Origin: Thalassobellus sp050294475
Lineage (GTDB): Bacteria > Bacteroidota > Bacteroidia > Flavobacteriales > Flavobacteriaceae
Length of the DNA: 64,000 nt
Direction of reading: 5' to 3'
Assembly (NCBI GenBank): GCA_050294475.1
Contig: JBNKOE010000001.1
Location: 1-64,000, forward strand
The notes beneath the pieces are model-generated. The model saw only the letters and a program-made list of their open reading frames with translations. It did not search any database and was not told the DNA's origin. Both the position numbers and the translations under genes were made by a program. Positions 41,488-52,188 of this stretch are shown piece after piece; position 1 is the stretch's first letter; each line of letters opens with the position of its first letter.

Positions 41488-44217
41488 ATGAAAAAATTAA
41501 TAGCAATTTTATTTTTTATTAATAGCATATTTTGTTTTGCACAAAAAGAAGCTTCAAACTGGTATTTTGGAAACAATGCAGGTATAACTTTTAATAATGA
41601 TGGAAGCGTTACAGCTTTAACAGATGGTAAATTAAGTACCATTGAAGGCTGTACTTCTATTTCTGATGCTAATGGAAACTTACTGTTCTATACAGATGGT
41701 ATAACTGTATATAATAAAAACCACGCAGTAATGGAAAGTGGATTGTATGGAAATCCTTCAAGTACTCAATCCGCAATCATTGTACCTAAACCAGGAGATC
41801 CAAACATTTATTATATTTTTACTATTGATACTAAAATTAATCTTAACGACCCTGATTTTGGCTTTAACTATTCTATAGTAGATATGACTTTAAATGCTGG
41901 CCTAGGTGGTGTTTCCTTAAAAAATAGCAATCTACTTCAAGATAGCTCTGAAAAAATATCTGCTGTTGTAAAAGATTGTGTGTCGCAATCTATTTGGGTA
42001 ATAACTTTTGCTCCTCCTAATGGTATTCCTACTGACACTTTTAACACATTTTATGCTTTTGAAGTGAGTAGTTCTGGTATTAATACTACTCCTACTTCTT
42101 CTACATTTACAACAGATATAATAGACCAAAGAGGGTATTTAAAATTATCACCTGATGGTACAAAACTAATATGTGCAAATGCAACATCAGGATTATATCT
42201 TTATGATTTTAATAAAGCAACAGGAAAAGTAAGTAATGAAACACCTATAAAAATTAATTTTTCAAATAACGGAACAAAACCACAGAGTGCTTATGGTGTA
42301 GAATTTTCTCAAAATAGTGAACTATTATACGTAACCACATATTATGAAGCAGCTTCAGGAAACTTTAATGATCCTACTTCCCAATATGGCGCGTTATTAC
42401 AGTTTAACTTAACAGCAACCAATATAAGTAGCACTGAAATTGTTTTAGATAATAGACAAACTTATAGAGGTGCTTTACAATTAGCTCCTAACGGTAAAAT
42501 TTATAGGACTCTCAATAATACTTATAATAATGGCACCTCCTATCTTTCTGTAATAAACAATCCAAATGGGGTTGGACTAAATTGTGATTATGTACATAAC
42601 TCCTTAAGTTTAGGCAGAAGAGCAAGACAAGGATTACCTCCTTTTATAACGTCTTTTTTTTCTGAAAAGATTGATATTATAGATAATAGTAGTGATATGT
42701 TTTCTACATCTTTAGCCCTATGTGATGGAGATGAATATCCCTTAAAAGCAAAAAATATCTCGGGAGCAACTTATATTTGGAAGCGTAATGGGAACGTTTT
42801 GCCTAACGAAGTTGATTTTGATTTAATTGTTAAAGAAGATGGATTATATGAAGTATTCATTGACCCTAACACAGGAGATTGTGATAATACACTTGAAGGA
42901 CAAGCATACATAACATATAACTCAAACCCTATTGCTTATAACTATACTTTAGTTCAATGTGATGAAGATGGTGTTTTAGGTGGATTTACAAGGTTTAATT
43001 TAAATGAAGCCTCCTCTTTTTTAACAGGTAATATAGAAGATCTCTCCGTTAAATTCTATACAGATACGGCTAGAACTAATGAAATAATCGACCCCAGTTC
43101 TTATAATTTTGATGCAGACAATCCGCAACTCATCTATATAAAAGTTATTAACGATACTACAGGTTGTTATAATACTTCTATATTAACTCTTGAAGTTAGC
43201 AACACTAAAATAAATGATTTTTCAGCAACACCTTTATGTGATGAAATAAATTCAGAAGACGGAATAAACACGTTTAATCTTGACGATATTACTACTGAAA
43301 TACAAACTCTAAACAATATAAGTTTCCCTATTACTTATTATAAAACTTATGATGATGCTTTATTAGAACAAAATGATTTAGGAGTTTCTTTTACTAATAC
43401 AATACCATATAATCAAACTATTTATTCACGTATCGAAAATGCTAATACCTGTTACGGTATTAACAAAGTTCTTTTAACTGTAAATGAATTACCAAATATT
43501 GAAATTGAAGATTTAACCTATTATTGCTTAAACGATTTTCCGAAGACCATCACTTTAAATGCAGGTTTAATAAACGATTCGCCTTCTAATTACACTTACA
43601 GTTGGTCTACTGGTGAAACTGATTATGACATTGAAATAAATAAACCAGGAACTTATAACGTAACTGTGACTAATGCTAATAACTGCTCTAAAGTTAGAAC
43701 TATAACAGTTGAGGCATCTAACATTGCTACCTATGAAAAAATAAATATAGTTGATGTATCTAATAACAATACTATTACTGTAATTACTTCTGGTGAAGGC
43801 ACATATGAATATGGACTGCTAAAAGAGAATAATGAATTCCTTAGACCTTATCAAGAAAGTAATATATTCGAAAATGTTGCTCCAGGTATATACACGGTTA
43901 TTGTAAATGATGTTAAAAATAATTGTGGAGAAGTTCCTCAAAAAGTATCTGTTATTGGGTTTCCAAAAGTATTTACCCCTAATGGTGATGGTTATAATGA
44001 TACATGGCAAATACAAGGTGTTTCAAGTATGTTGCAACCTAACACTAAAGTACTTATTTTTAATAGGTTTGGTAAATTAGTTAAAGAATTAAATCCTTTA
44101 GGAAAAGGCTGGAATGGTATGCTTAACGGAAATATTTTACCTTCAGATGATTATTGGTTTTCTGTAAAATTACAAGATGGCAGAATTTTTAAAAGTCATT
44201 TTACTTTAAAACATTAA
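41488..44217 (+). CDS. T9SS type-B sorting domain protein, beta-propeller-like, 909 residues
   Basis: A large exported protein. It has a signal peptide (KKLIAILFFINSIFCFAQ), then a propeller-like N-terminal half (SNWYFGNNAGITFN, TDGITVYNKNHAVM and YLKLSPDGTKL). About two CD-rich modules follow (LVQCDEDGVLGGFTRFNL, PLCDEINSEDGINTFNL), then an Ig-like part. The gliding-motility-associated C-terminal domain is KVFTPNGDGYNDTW to LPSDDYWFSVKLQDG. The last 80 residues are the type-B signal for the type 9 secretion system, so the protein is secreted or surface-attached. No PorP/SprF gene is adjacent. Confidence 0.9.
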   Translation: MKKLIAILFFINSIFCFAQKEASNWYFGNNAGITFNNDGSVTALTDGKLSTIEGCTSISDANGNLLFYTDGITVYNKNHAVMESGLYGNPSSTQSAIIVPKPGDPNIYYIFTIDTKINLNDPDFGFNYSIVDMTLNAGLGGVSLKNSNLLQDSSEKISAVVKDCVSQSIWVITFAPPNGIPTDTFNTFYAFEVSSSGINTTPTSSTFTTDIIDQRGYLKLSPDGTKLICANATSGLYLYDFNKATGKVSNETPIKINFSNNGTKPQSAYGVEFSQNSELLYVTTYYEAASGNFNDPTSQYGALLQFNLTATNISSTEIVLDNRQTYRGALQLAPNGKIYRTLNNTYNNGTSYLSVINNPNGVGLNCDYVHNSLSLGRRARQGLPPFITSFFSEKIDIIDNSSDMFSTSLALCDGDEYPLKAKNISGATYIWKRNGNVLPNEVDFDLIVKEDGLYEVFIDPNTGDCDNTLEGQAYITYNSNPIAYNYTLVQCDEDGVLGGFTRFNLNEASSFLTGNIEDLSVKFYTDTARTNEIIDPSSYNFDADNPQLIYIKVINDTTGCYNTSILTLEVSNTKINDFSATPLCDEINSEDGINTFNLDDITTEIQTLNNISFPITYYKTYDDALLEQNDLGVSFTNTIPYNQTIYSRIENANTCYGINKVLLTVNELPNIEIEDLTYYCLNDFPKTITLNAGLINDSPSNYTYSWSTGETDYDIEINKPGTYNVTVTNANNCSKVRTITVEASNIATYEKINIVDVSNNNTITVITSGEGTYEYGLLKENNEFLRPYQESNIFENVAPGIYTVIVNDVKNNCGEVPQKVSVIGFPKVFTPNGDGYNDTWQIQGVSSMLQPNTKVLIFNRFGKLVKELNPLGKGWNGMLNGNILPSDDYWFSVKLQDGRIFKSHFTLKH

Positions 44218-44343
44218 AAAATCAATACTTAAAATCTAATTTAAAAGTACTTTATCTTGTTTTTTTTTATCTAAAATAAACATTGGCTACATTCATCACC
44301 AATTAAAGTAAAAACATTCTGTTTTTTACCCAAATAAAGCAAA

Positions 44344-47300
44344 GTGAAAAAAAGCCTGCATATTGTAACTATTACTATTCTATTTGTTTGTAGTTATACA
44401 ACTATGTTTTCTCAACAAATAACTGTTGATAATACGGTTGATTTACAACCTTTAATAGAAAACAATTTAGTTGATGGATGTGTTAATATTTCTAATATTG
44501 AATCATCAGTTAATGGAATTCCTCATGGCTTACCAAGTTACGGTTACTTTGAACGTGCAGGATCAAATTTCCCTTTTGAAAATGGTATTATATTAGCAAC
44601 GGGTAATGCGGCATCTGCAGGTAATGGAGTTATAACTTCAGAACTAAGTGAAGATTCATCAGAATGGGGAACAGATCCCGACTTAGAAGCTGCACTAGGC
44701 ATTAGTAATACAGTAAATGCAACATCCATTGAGTTTGATATTGAATCTATATCTAACCAGTTTCAATTTAATTACCTATTTGCTTCAGAAGACTATGATG
44801 GCATCAACCCATGTAATATATCTGATGGATTCGTTTTTTTAATTAAAGAAACAGGTAGTACAGATCCTTATCAAAACATAGCCTTAATTCCAGGAACATC
44901 AATCCCTGTAAATACAAGTACTATACATACAAATTTAGGTCTTAAATGTCCTGCTGAAAACGAACAATATTTTGACGGTTATAACATTGGTGACACAAAC
45001 TATATTGGACGTACAACGGTTTTAACAGCTTCTACAACTATAACTCCAAATGTATCTTATCATATTAAATTAATTATTGCAGACCAAACAGATGGAACTT
45101 TTGACTCAGCAGTATTTATTGAAGGCGACAGTTTTAAAATTTTAGATTTAGGTGAAGATATTGAAACCTGTGCCAGTTCTGTTCCTTTAGATGCAAATAT
45201 AGATAACTCATTGGCAACTTATAAATGGTTTTTAGATGGTAGTCCCATAAATGTAACCGCTCCATACTATAACCATAATGCTACAGAAAGCGGCACCTAC
45301 AGAGTTGAAGTTACTGTGACTTCAAACGGAAACAGTTGTACTGAAACTGACGAAATTAATATTACTTTAAATACAGAAGAAACAATTCCTCCAATATTAG
45401 ATTATGAATTATGTGATATAGTTGGTGGTAATGGTACAGGAATTAGTTTTGATCTTTCTACAAAAGATGGAGAACTTAGAACAAATATTGATACTGTTTT
45501 TTCAAATTACACATTTGGTTATTACCCCACTTTAAATCAGGCGAGAAATGATACTGGTGAAATTACTGCTCCAATTTCTAATACCACTAATCCTCAAACC
45601 ATTTTTGTTCGAGTTCAAGATTCAGATAGCAATTGTTTTGGATATACCAGTTTTAATTTAGTTGTAAACCCTTTACCTAATATTATTACGCCTACTCCAT
45701 TAGAAGTTTGTGATAGTGACGATTCTCCAGATGGTTATGCCGTTATATACTTAATAGAAAAAGATAACGAAATAACAGGTGGAGATCCTAATTTAAGCGT
45801 AACTTATCATTATAACGCAACAGATGCCACTAATGGTAATAACCCAATACCTGTACCATATATTAACATTAATAGCCCTACGGATACAGTTCACGTTAGA
45901 GTGTTCAACTTACAAACAGGTTGTGTAACCACAACAACTCTAGATGTAAATATTACCACAAGTCCTATTGTAAATAGAGACACACAATATTTGGATGCCT
46001 GTGATCCTGATCTAGATGGAATAGCCAGTTTTAATTTACAAGATGCTATAGATGACATATTAAACGGATTACCAAGTTCTGGAGTTACCATTACATTTCA
46101 TGAAAGTTATGATGATGCTGATACTGGTAATAATGCTATTGCTAATGAGACCAATTATCAATATAGCAATGACATAATTGAACCTGGATCTGCAACTATT
46201 TATGTTAGAATAGAAGATAATACCACAGGATGCCCATCTATTGTGCCATTAGAAATCCATACAAATTTATTATTAACAGGAACAGACACAGGCGATTTCG
46301 CTTTATGTGATACTAATGATGATGAGAACGACACTTTAAGTTTTGATTTAAATACTGTTGAAGCCTACATAGCAAACGACCTACCATTCCCTATATCTGT
46401 AACTTTCTTTGAGACGGAAGCTGATAGAGATAATAACACAAACTCAATATCAAAAACTAATTTATATGAAGCTATAAGTCCTAAAGTTTTATATATAAGA
46501 TTAGAAAACACAGATACTGGTTGCACTCAAGTAGACAATATTACGCTATTGGTAAATCCCGTTCTATTATTTTCACCTACCAACCCTGTTTCTTATTGTG
46601 ATACTGATGATGATGGTATTGTTAGTATAGATTTACACTCTTTAGATGATTTAATTACAAATAACACCCCCAACTTTGAAGTTACATACTTTAGTTCTAT
46701 TGCAGAAGCCGAAAGTAATACTAACCAACTCCCTCCATTTTATACCAATACTAATTCAATAGAAACTTTAGTTGCTCGAATACAAAGTATTGACACAGGT
46801 TGCCACACTGAAAACCCTTTCCAAATTGAAATTTTAAAAGCTCCTGCTGCAAATCAACCAACACCTATCATCATTTGTGACGATGATCAAGATGGGTTTT
46901 ATTCTATAAATCTTGAAGATAAAATTTCAGAAGTTGTACCAGACACAACAGGATTAAACATACTTTTCTTTACATCTTTAGATGATGCTAACACATCAAC
47001 AAACCCAGTTCCAGAAAGTGATTTATCTGCATTTAATGCAGAAACACAAACTATCTATATAAGAGTAGAAAGTACTATTAACACAACTGGATGTTATAAT
47101 ATTGTTGAATTACCTATTATTGTAAACACGCTACCTATTATTCCAACTATTAGTAATTTTCAAATTTGTCAAACTGGAGGAAGCAGTACTGCCGATTTTT
47201 TATTAGCTAATAAAGATGCTGAAATTTTAAACGGACAAACAGGAAAAGAAGTTTATTATTTTGCTGACGAAAATGATGCTTTAATAGGAAACCTTGCAAA

Positions 47301-49302
47301 TGCTATTGATAAAAACAACAATTATCAAAATATATCAAGCAGTCAAACTATATATATAAGAGTAGAAAATATTACTGACCCTACTTGTTTTGATACATCA
47401 TCATTTACTATTCAAGTTTCACCTGCCCCTGTATACTTAACACCAACACCTTTCTTAGTCTGTGATGATATTAGCAATGATGAAGTTGAAGTTTTCGATT
47501 TAAATGAAAAAACTACTGAAATAAATCAAGGTGCAAATGAAATTTTAAACATCACCTATCACCCTAGTCATACAGATGCAGAAAATAACACGGGTACTTT
47601 ACCTCTAACTTATACAAATATTAATAACCCCCAAACCATTTATATTAGAATTGAAAGCGCTGATTCTTTTTGCTTTGTCATTGAAGAACTAAGTTTAAAC
47701 ATTACAGCAGCACCAAATATTACAGAAGTTACAGCTCCTTTAACAGAATGTGACACTGATTATGATGGTATCACTACATTCAATTTAGAGGATGCAAATT
47801 TTCAAATTTTAGATAGAATACAAACTAACCTAATAATTAATTATTTTGAAGATTTAAATGATATCAATCAAAATGATGGCTTAGATAATTCAAATGAAAT
47901 TTTAGATCCACAAAATTTTATTTCAGACTCTAAAACAGTTTACATAAAAGTAGCTAATACTTTAACAGGGTGTTTTAGTGTCATTCCATTAGAACTTGTT
48001 GTTAATGCCCCACCAACCACTAATAGTTTAGGCACCATTTCTATTTGCGACAACGATACAGACACCTACGATTTATCTCAAGTAAACTCAATGATTGTTG
48101 ATGATACTAACTTGGTAAATATTTCTTATCATAATACACCATCTAATGCTAATAATAATATAGCTATTGGTAATACATTCAATTACACTGCAAGCAATCA
48201 TACAATTTATGTTAAAGTTTCAGATATAAATACAGGATGCCCAATAGTAACATCTTTTAACTTACAAATAAACCCAAACCCTGTAGCAATTGCACCACCT
48301 TTAACTACAACTGAAAAATGTGATGATGATTATGATGGTTTATTTCCTTTCGATTTAAGTCAATCTAGTGAACTTAGTAATGCCATAAGAGGCAGTCTAA
48401 ATGCTTCAACATATTCTGTAAACTATTTTGAAAGTATTGATAATGCTGAAAATAATTTTGAACCTTATTCAAATGGTCACCTTTTTAATAATGGTGATAC
48501 TATATACACCCGATTAGAAAACACAACTACAGGGTGTTATAGTACCACACTATTTACTGTTACTATACTTCCTTTACCTTTTGTTAATGTTGAAGATGTA
48601 GAAGTTGTTTGTATAAACGACCTACCTCGTATAATAAATGCAGACACTGGAAATTCAGAAGACACTTATTATTGGTATAATTCAACACTAAACCGAACAG
48701 AAATAACTCCAGAAATAGCACTAACCATTTCCGATCTTAGTGATGATTGGTCTATAACTATAACCAGACCTTCAACTGGATGTGAAAAAACAAAACTATT
48801 TGAAGTAATACAATCTGTTGAAGCGACTATTGATTTTACAACAACAGTAGATTTTTCAGACCCTAACAGTATTACAGTTGGTGTTAATCCTAGTAGTATT
48901 GGAAATTATGTTTACATCTTAGATGATGGGGAACCTCAAAGTTCTAACTTTTTTAATAATGTTAGCATAGGACCTCATGTAGTAACAGTAAGAGACCTAA
49001 ATGGTTGCGAAGATGTAAGTCAAGATGTTGTGGTTATAGATGTTCCAAAATTTGTAACTCCAAATGGAGATGGTCATTTTGATACTTGGCATATTACTGG
49101 AGTCAATCAACTTACAGGAACCGTTATTTTTATATATAACAGGCATGGTAAATTACTAAAAACACTTCCGCATACATCTCCAGGTTGGGATGGTACTTTT
49201 AATGGCCAAAATATGCCTGCTGATGATTATTGGTATGTAGGAAATGTTTTTTATAAAGGAACAGAATTTCAAATGAAAGGACACTTCGCTTTAAAAAGAT
49301 AA
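44344..49302 (+). CDS. Giant T9SS type-B protein with choice-of-anchor L domain, 1652 residues
   Basis: Starts at GTG; signal peptide about 1-24. Residues about 30-270 match the choice-of-anchor L domain (LVDGCVNISNIESSVNGIPH, FLFASEDYD-like NYLFASEDYDGINPCNISDG). An Ig-like domain follows, then about 11 repeats of roughly 95 residues (about 352-1410). Each begins with a phrase like LTECDTDYDGITTFNLED and ends with TIYIRVE, TGC and a VN-P strand. The C-terminus (VTPNGDGHFDTW to MPADDYWYVG) is a type-B T9SS signal. It is probably a surface adhesin. The repeats differ at DNA level. It follows the 909-residue protein, with which it shares modules and the C-terminal domain. Confidence 0.92.
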   Translation: MKKSLHIVTITILFVCSYTTMFSQQITVDNTVDLQPLIENNLVDGCVNISNIESSVNGIPHGLPSYGYFERAGSNFPFENGIILATGNAASAGNGVITSELSEDSSEWGTDPDLEAALGISNTVNATSIEFDIESISNQFQFNYLFASEDYDGINPCNISDGFVFLIKETGSTDPYQNIALIPGTSIPVNTSTIHTNLGLKCPAENEQYFDGYNIGDTNYIGRTTVLTASTTITPNVSYHIKLIIADQTDGTFDSAVFIEGDSFKILDLGEDIETCASSVPLDANIDNSLATYKWFLDGSPINVTAPYYNHNATESGTYRVEVTVTSNGNSCTETDEINITLNTEETIPPILDYELCDIVGGNGTGISFDLSTKDGELRTNIDTVFSNYTFGYYPTLNQARNDTGEITAPISNTTNPQTIFVRVQDSDSNCFGYTSFNLVVNPLPNIITPTPLEVCDSDDSPDGYAVIYLIEKDNEITGGDPNLSVTYHYNATDATNGNNPIPVPYININSPTDTVHVRVFNLQTGCVTTTTLDVNITTSPIVNRDTQYLDACDPDLDGIASFNLQDAIDDILNGLPSSGVTITFHESYDDADTGNNAIANETNYQYSNDIIEPGSATIYVRIEDNTTGCPSIVPLEIHTNLLLTGTDTGDFALCDTNDDENDTLSFDLNTVEAYIANDLPFPISVTFFETEADRDNNTNSISKTNLYEAISPKVLYIRLENTDTGCTQVDNITLLVNPVLLFSPTNPVSYCDTDDDGIVSIDLHSLDDLITNNTPNFEVTYFSSIAEAESNTNQLPPFYTNTNSIETLVARIQSIDTGCHTENPFQIEILKAPAANQPTPIIICDDDQDGFYSINLEDKISEVVPDTTGLNILFFTSLDDANTSTNPVPESDLSAFNAETQTIYIRVESTINTTGCYNIVELPIIVNTLPIIPTISNFQICQTGGSSTADFLLANKDAEILNGQTGKEVYYFADENDALIGNLANAIDKNNNYQNISSSQTIYIRVENITDPTCFDTSSFTIQVSPAPVYLTPTPFLVCDDISNDEVEVFDLNEKTTEINQGANEILNITYHPSHTDAENNTGTLPLTYTNINNPQTIYIRIESADSFCFVIEELSLNITAAPNITEVTAPLTECDTDYDGITTFNLEDANFQILDRIQTNLIINYFEDLNDINQNDGLDNSNEILDPQNFISDSKTVYIKVANTLTGCFSVIPLELVVNAPPTTNSLGTISICDNDTDTYDLSQVNSMIVDDTNLVNISYHNTPSNANNNIAIGNTFNYTASNHTIYVKVSDINTGCPIVTSFNLQINPNPVAIAPPLTTTEKCDDDYDGLFPFDLSQSSELSNAIRGSLNASTYSVNYFESIDNAENNFEPYSNGHLFNNGDTIYTRLENTTTGCYSTTLFTVTILPLPFVNVEDVEVVCINDLPRIINADTGNSEDTYYWYNSTLNRTEITPEIALTISDLSDDWSITITRPSTGCEKTKLFEVIQSVEATIDFTTTVDFSDPNSITVGVNPSSIGNYVYILDDGEPQSSNFFNNVSIGPHVVTVRDLNGCEDVSQDVVVIDVPKFVTPNGDGHFDTWHITGVNQLTGTVIFIYNRHGKLLKTLPHTSPGWDGTFNGQNMPADDYWYVGNVFYKGTEFQMKGHFALKR

Positions 49303-49317
49303 CCCATATATTTTGTT

Positions 49318-49325
49318 TAATTTTG
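49318..49325 (+). promoter_or_regulatory. uvrB -7 element
   Basis: TAATTTTG, consensus, ending only 4 nt before the ATG of uvrB at 49330. If used, the mRNA is leaderless or nearly so. Confidence 0.5.
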
Positions 49326-49329
49326 CAAA

Positions 49330-51333
49330 ATGCAATTTAAAATTGAATCTGAATTTAGTCCTACTGGCGATCAACCACAAGCTATAGAAAAGCTAGTTGC
49401 TGGTATTCGCTCTAACGAAACCTACCAAACACTCTTAGGTGTAACAGGTTCTGGTAAAACATTTACTATTGCTAATGTTATCGAAAAAGTACAAAAACCA
49501 ACCTTGGTTTTAGCTCACAACAAAACACTAGCGGCACAACTATATTCTGAGTTTAAACAGTTTTTTCCTAATAATGCTGTTGAGTATTTTGTATCCTATT
49601 ATGATTATTATCAACCAGAAGCCTACATTCCTGTTTCTGGTGTTTATATTGAAAAAGATTTATCTATAAATGAAGAAATAGAGAAGATGCGTTTAAGCGC
49701 AACTTCTTCCCTCCTTTCTGGGCGTCGCGATGTGTTAGTTATTGCATCTGTTTCTTGTATTTATGGTATTGGAAACCCTATAGAATTTCAAAAAAATGTT
49801 GTTTCCTTAAAACGAGATCAAGAAATTTCAAGAACAAAATTATTACACCAACTTGTACAGAGTTTATATTCTAGAACAGAAGCCGATTTTAAACATGGTA
49901 ATTTCAGAATAAAAGGTGACACTGTTGACATTTTTCCTAGTTATGCTGATTATGCTTTTCGTATTCATTTTTTTGGAGATGAACTAGAAGATATAGAATC
50001 ATTTGATATTCAAACAAACCAAGTCATTGAAAAATATGACCAAATAACCATATATCCTGCAAATATGTTTGTAACATCGCCTGATGTATTGCAAGGAGCT
50101 ATTAAAGAAATTCAAGACGATTTAGTAAAACAACATGACTATTTTAAAGAAATAGGAAAACACCTGGAAGCAAAGCGGCTTAAAGAGCGAACCGAATTCG
50201 ATTTAGAAATGATTCGAGAATTAGGGTATTGCTCTGGTATTGAAAATTACTCTAGATACTTAGACGGAAGACAACCTGGTACACGTCCGTTCTGTTTATT
50301 AGATTATTTTCCTGATGATTATTTAATGGTTGTTGACGAAAGCCATGTAACCATTTCTCAAGTGCATGCTATGTATGGTGGCGATAGAAGTAGAAAAGAA
50401 AACTTAGTGGAATATGGTTTTAGGCTTCCCGCAGCCATGGACAACAGACCTTTGAAATTTGAAGAATTTGAAGCCATACAAAATCAAGTTATTTATGTAA
50501 GTGCAACTCCTGCTGATTACGAATTACAAAAAACAGATGGTGTTTATGTAGAACAAGTTATTCGCCCTACAGGTTTATTAGATCCTATTATTGAAATTCG
50601 ACCAAGTTTAAATCAAATTGATGATTTAATAGAAGAAATTCAGCAACGTGTTGAAAAAGATGAAAGAACACTTGTAACCACGCTAACTAAACGTATGGCT
50701 GAAGAGCTAACTAAATATTTAGATAGGATTCAAATTCGTTGTCGCTATATTCACAGTGATGTTGATACTTTAGAACGTGTAGAAATAATGCAAGATTTAC
50801 GTAAAGGCTTGTTTGATGTTCTAGTAGGTGTTAATTTATTACGAGAAGGATTAGATTTGCCCGAAGTATCTCTAGTAGCTATTTTAGATGCTGATAAAGA
50901 AGGTTTTTTACGTTCGGCACGTTCTTTAACACAAACTGTTGGTAGAGCTGCTAGAAACCTAAATGGTAAAGCCATCATGTATGCCGATAAAATAACTAGA
51001 AGCATGCAAAAAACGATTGACGAAACTGAATACAGAAGAGAAAAACAAATTGCTTACAATACCAAACATAATTTAAAACCTAAAGCTTTAAATAAAAGTT
51101 TAGATAATGCTTTAACAAAAAACTCGGTTAGTACATACAGTTATGAACTAGAAGCCTTAAAAGCTGCCGAACCTGAAAGTGAATATTTAAGTAAACCTGA
51201 ATTAGAAAAGAAAATTAAAGAAAAACGTAAACTCATGGAAGAAGCTGCAAAATCTTTAGACTTTATTATTGCAGCAAAATTGAGAGATGAAATTAAAAGC
51301 TATCAACAAAAACTAGAAAAGCTAAAAGTATAA
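49330..51333 (+). CDS. uvrB: Excinuclease ABC subunit B
   Basis: 667 residues, DNA damage verification helicase-like subunit of nucleotide excision repair. Walker A GVTGSGKT (37-44), the damage-sensing hairpin YYDYYQPEAYIPVSGVYIEKD, helicase motifs DESHVTISQ and VGRAARN, and the C-terminal UVR motif for UvrA/UvrC contact (KKIKEKRKLMEEAAKSLDF). Full length. The last codons and the stop form part of its own terminator hairpin. Confidence 0.97.
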   Translation: MQFKIESEFSPTGDQPQAIEKLVAGIRSNETYQTLLGVTGSGKTFTIANVIEKVQKPTLVLAHNKTLAAQLYSEFKQFFPNNAVEYFVSYYDYYQPEAYIPVSGVYIEKDLSINEEIEKMRLSATSSLLSGRRDVLVIASVSCIYGIGNPIEFQKNVVSLKRDQEISRTKLLHQLVQSLYSRTEADFKHGNFRIKGDTVDIFPSYADYAFRIHFFGDELEDIESFDIQTNQVIEKYDQITIYPANMFVTSPDVLQGAIKEIQDDLVKQHDYFKEIGKHLEAKRLKERTEFDLEMIRELGYCSGIENYSRYLDGRQPGTRPFCLLDYFPDDYLMVVDESHVTISQVHAMYGGDRSRKENLVEYGFRLPAAMDNRPLKFEEFEAIQNQVIYVSATPADYELQKTDGVYVEQVIRPTGLLDPIIEIRPSLNQIDDLIEEIQQRVEKDERTLVTTLTKRMAEELTKYLDRIQIRCRYIHSDVDTLERVEIMQDLRKGLFDVLVGVNLLREGLDLPEVSLVAILDADKEGFLRSARSLTQTVGRAARNLNGKAIMYADKITRSMQKTIDETEYRREKQIAYNTKHNLKPKALNKSLDNALTKNSVSTYSYELEALKAAEPESEYLSKPELEKKIKEKRKLMEEAAKSLDFIIAAKLRDEIKSYQQKLEKLKV

Positions 51334-51356
51334 ACTTTTAGCTTTTCTAGTTTTTT
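51311..51356 (+). terminator. uvrB terminator with stop codon in the loop
   Basis: A 19-bp perfect stem: AACTAGAAAAGCTAAAAGT (51311-51329) with 51334-51352, a 4-nt loop ATAA, then a T-run to 51356. The uvrB TAA is 51331-51333, inside the loop, so the left arm is coding sequence. Confidence 0.92.
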
Positions 51357-51405
51357 GTTCTCCCAAAAGGCTAACAAAACTTAAAGTTGATAATAGCGGT
51401 ATTTT

Positions 51406-51819
51406 TTAATTATATTGAGTTTTAAATATATCTATCAATACATCTGGTGGTACAATTTTATTTGGAAAACTTTCCATTAAATATAAAACCTTAGTTATAG
51501 CTTCATGGCTTAGTCCCATACGTAAGCCAAAGTTGTATAATTTTATAACTCCCTTAGAATTATTTTCTTCTTCAGTTCCTTGTTCTATATTCATTAATAA
51601 AACTAATCTATGAAACTGAACAATACGTTCACTATGCGATTTTAAATGTGTATATGAAACTGGATGTTCAATTAAATATTCAAAATCTTCACGAGTTATC
51701 TCTAATTGTTTAGCTACGCCTAACAAAAAATTATATTCTAAATTTCTTATATCTTTATCATACTTCGCAAAGGCTATCATTTCAGATAAAAGACTTAATT
51801 TTTCTACTCTATTAGCCAT
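51406..51819 (-). CDS. TerB-like protein
   Basis: A 137-residue helical, cytoplasmic protein resembling the TerB family (tellurite-resistance-type fold): LSLLSEMIAFAKYDKDIRNL, then EYNFLLGVAKQLEITREDFE and FHRLVLLMNIEQ. TerB proteins have an acidic helical bundle and act in stress systems, but most single-copy forms have no known role. No other ter gene is present. It converges on uvrB. Confidence 0.7.
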   Translation of the reverse strand: MANRVEKLSLLSEMIAFAKYDKDIRNLEYNFLLGVAKQLEITREDFEYLIEHPVSYTHLKSHSERIVQFHRLVLLMNIEQGTEEENNSKGVIKLYNFGLRMGLSHEAITKVLYLMESFPNKIVPPDVLIDIFKTQYN

Positions 51820-52188
51820 TTCTTAAGGGATTAATTATTTACAATATAAAGTTACACACAACAGTCTTTTAATAATCGTAGATATAATGCAACTTATCGA
51901 AAAATGGATAGTATTTTATCGGTATTTTTATTTACTTTATCAATATCACTATTTTTTTTAACTAACAAAACTGCATTTCATCATTTCAAACCACAATGCA
52001 ATAAATAAAAAAATAAATCCAAAACCCTGACAATCAATGTCTTAATAAGAAGAAATGAATTAACATCTTAATATTTAAAAATCAATAATTAAGGTATATT
52101 TGCAAAAGCTTTCAAAACGCTAAAAAAGCATATACATTAATACAAAATCGACAAAATGCAGTCGGTAAAAAAGCTAAAACATACAAAT
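51820..52188. other. Long intergenic region between TerB-like and DUF1456 genes
   Basis: 369 nt of AT-rich sequence between divergent genes. The only clear element is the -7 box TATATTTG (52095-52102) for the plus-strand gene. An ATG at 52156 is in frame with the DUF1456 gene but would add 11 residues absent from the family consensus. Nothing else stands out. Confidence 0.6.
52095..52102 (+). promoter_or_regulatory. -7 element of the DUF1456 gene
   Basis: TATATTTG, exact consensus, about 87 nt before ATG 52189. Confidence 0.6.

Noticed and set aside
45400..48600. A possible tandem DNA repeat array in the giant T9SS protein gene
   Set aside because: The modules are similar only at protein level; no long identical DNA repeats were seen, so this is divergent domain duplication rather than a DNA repeat or CRISPR.
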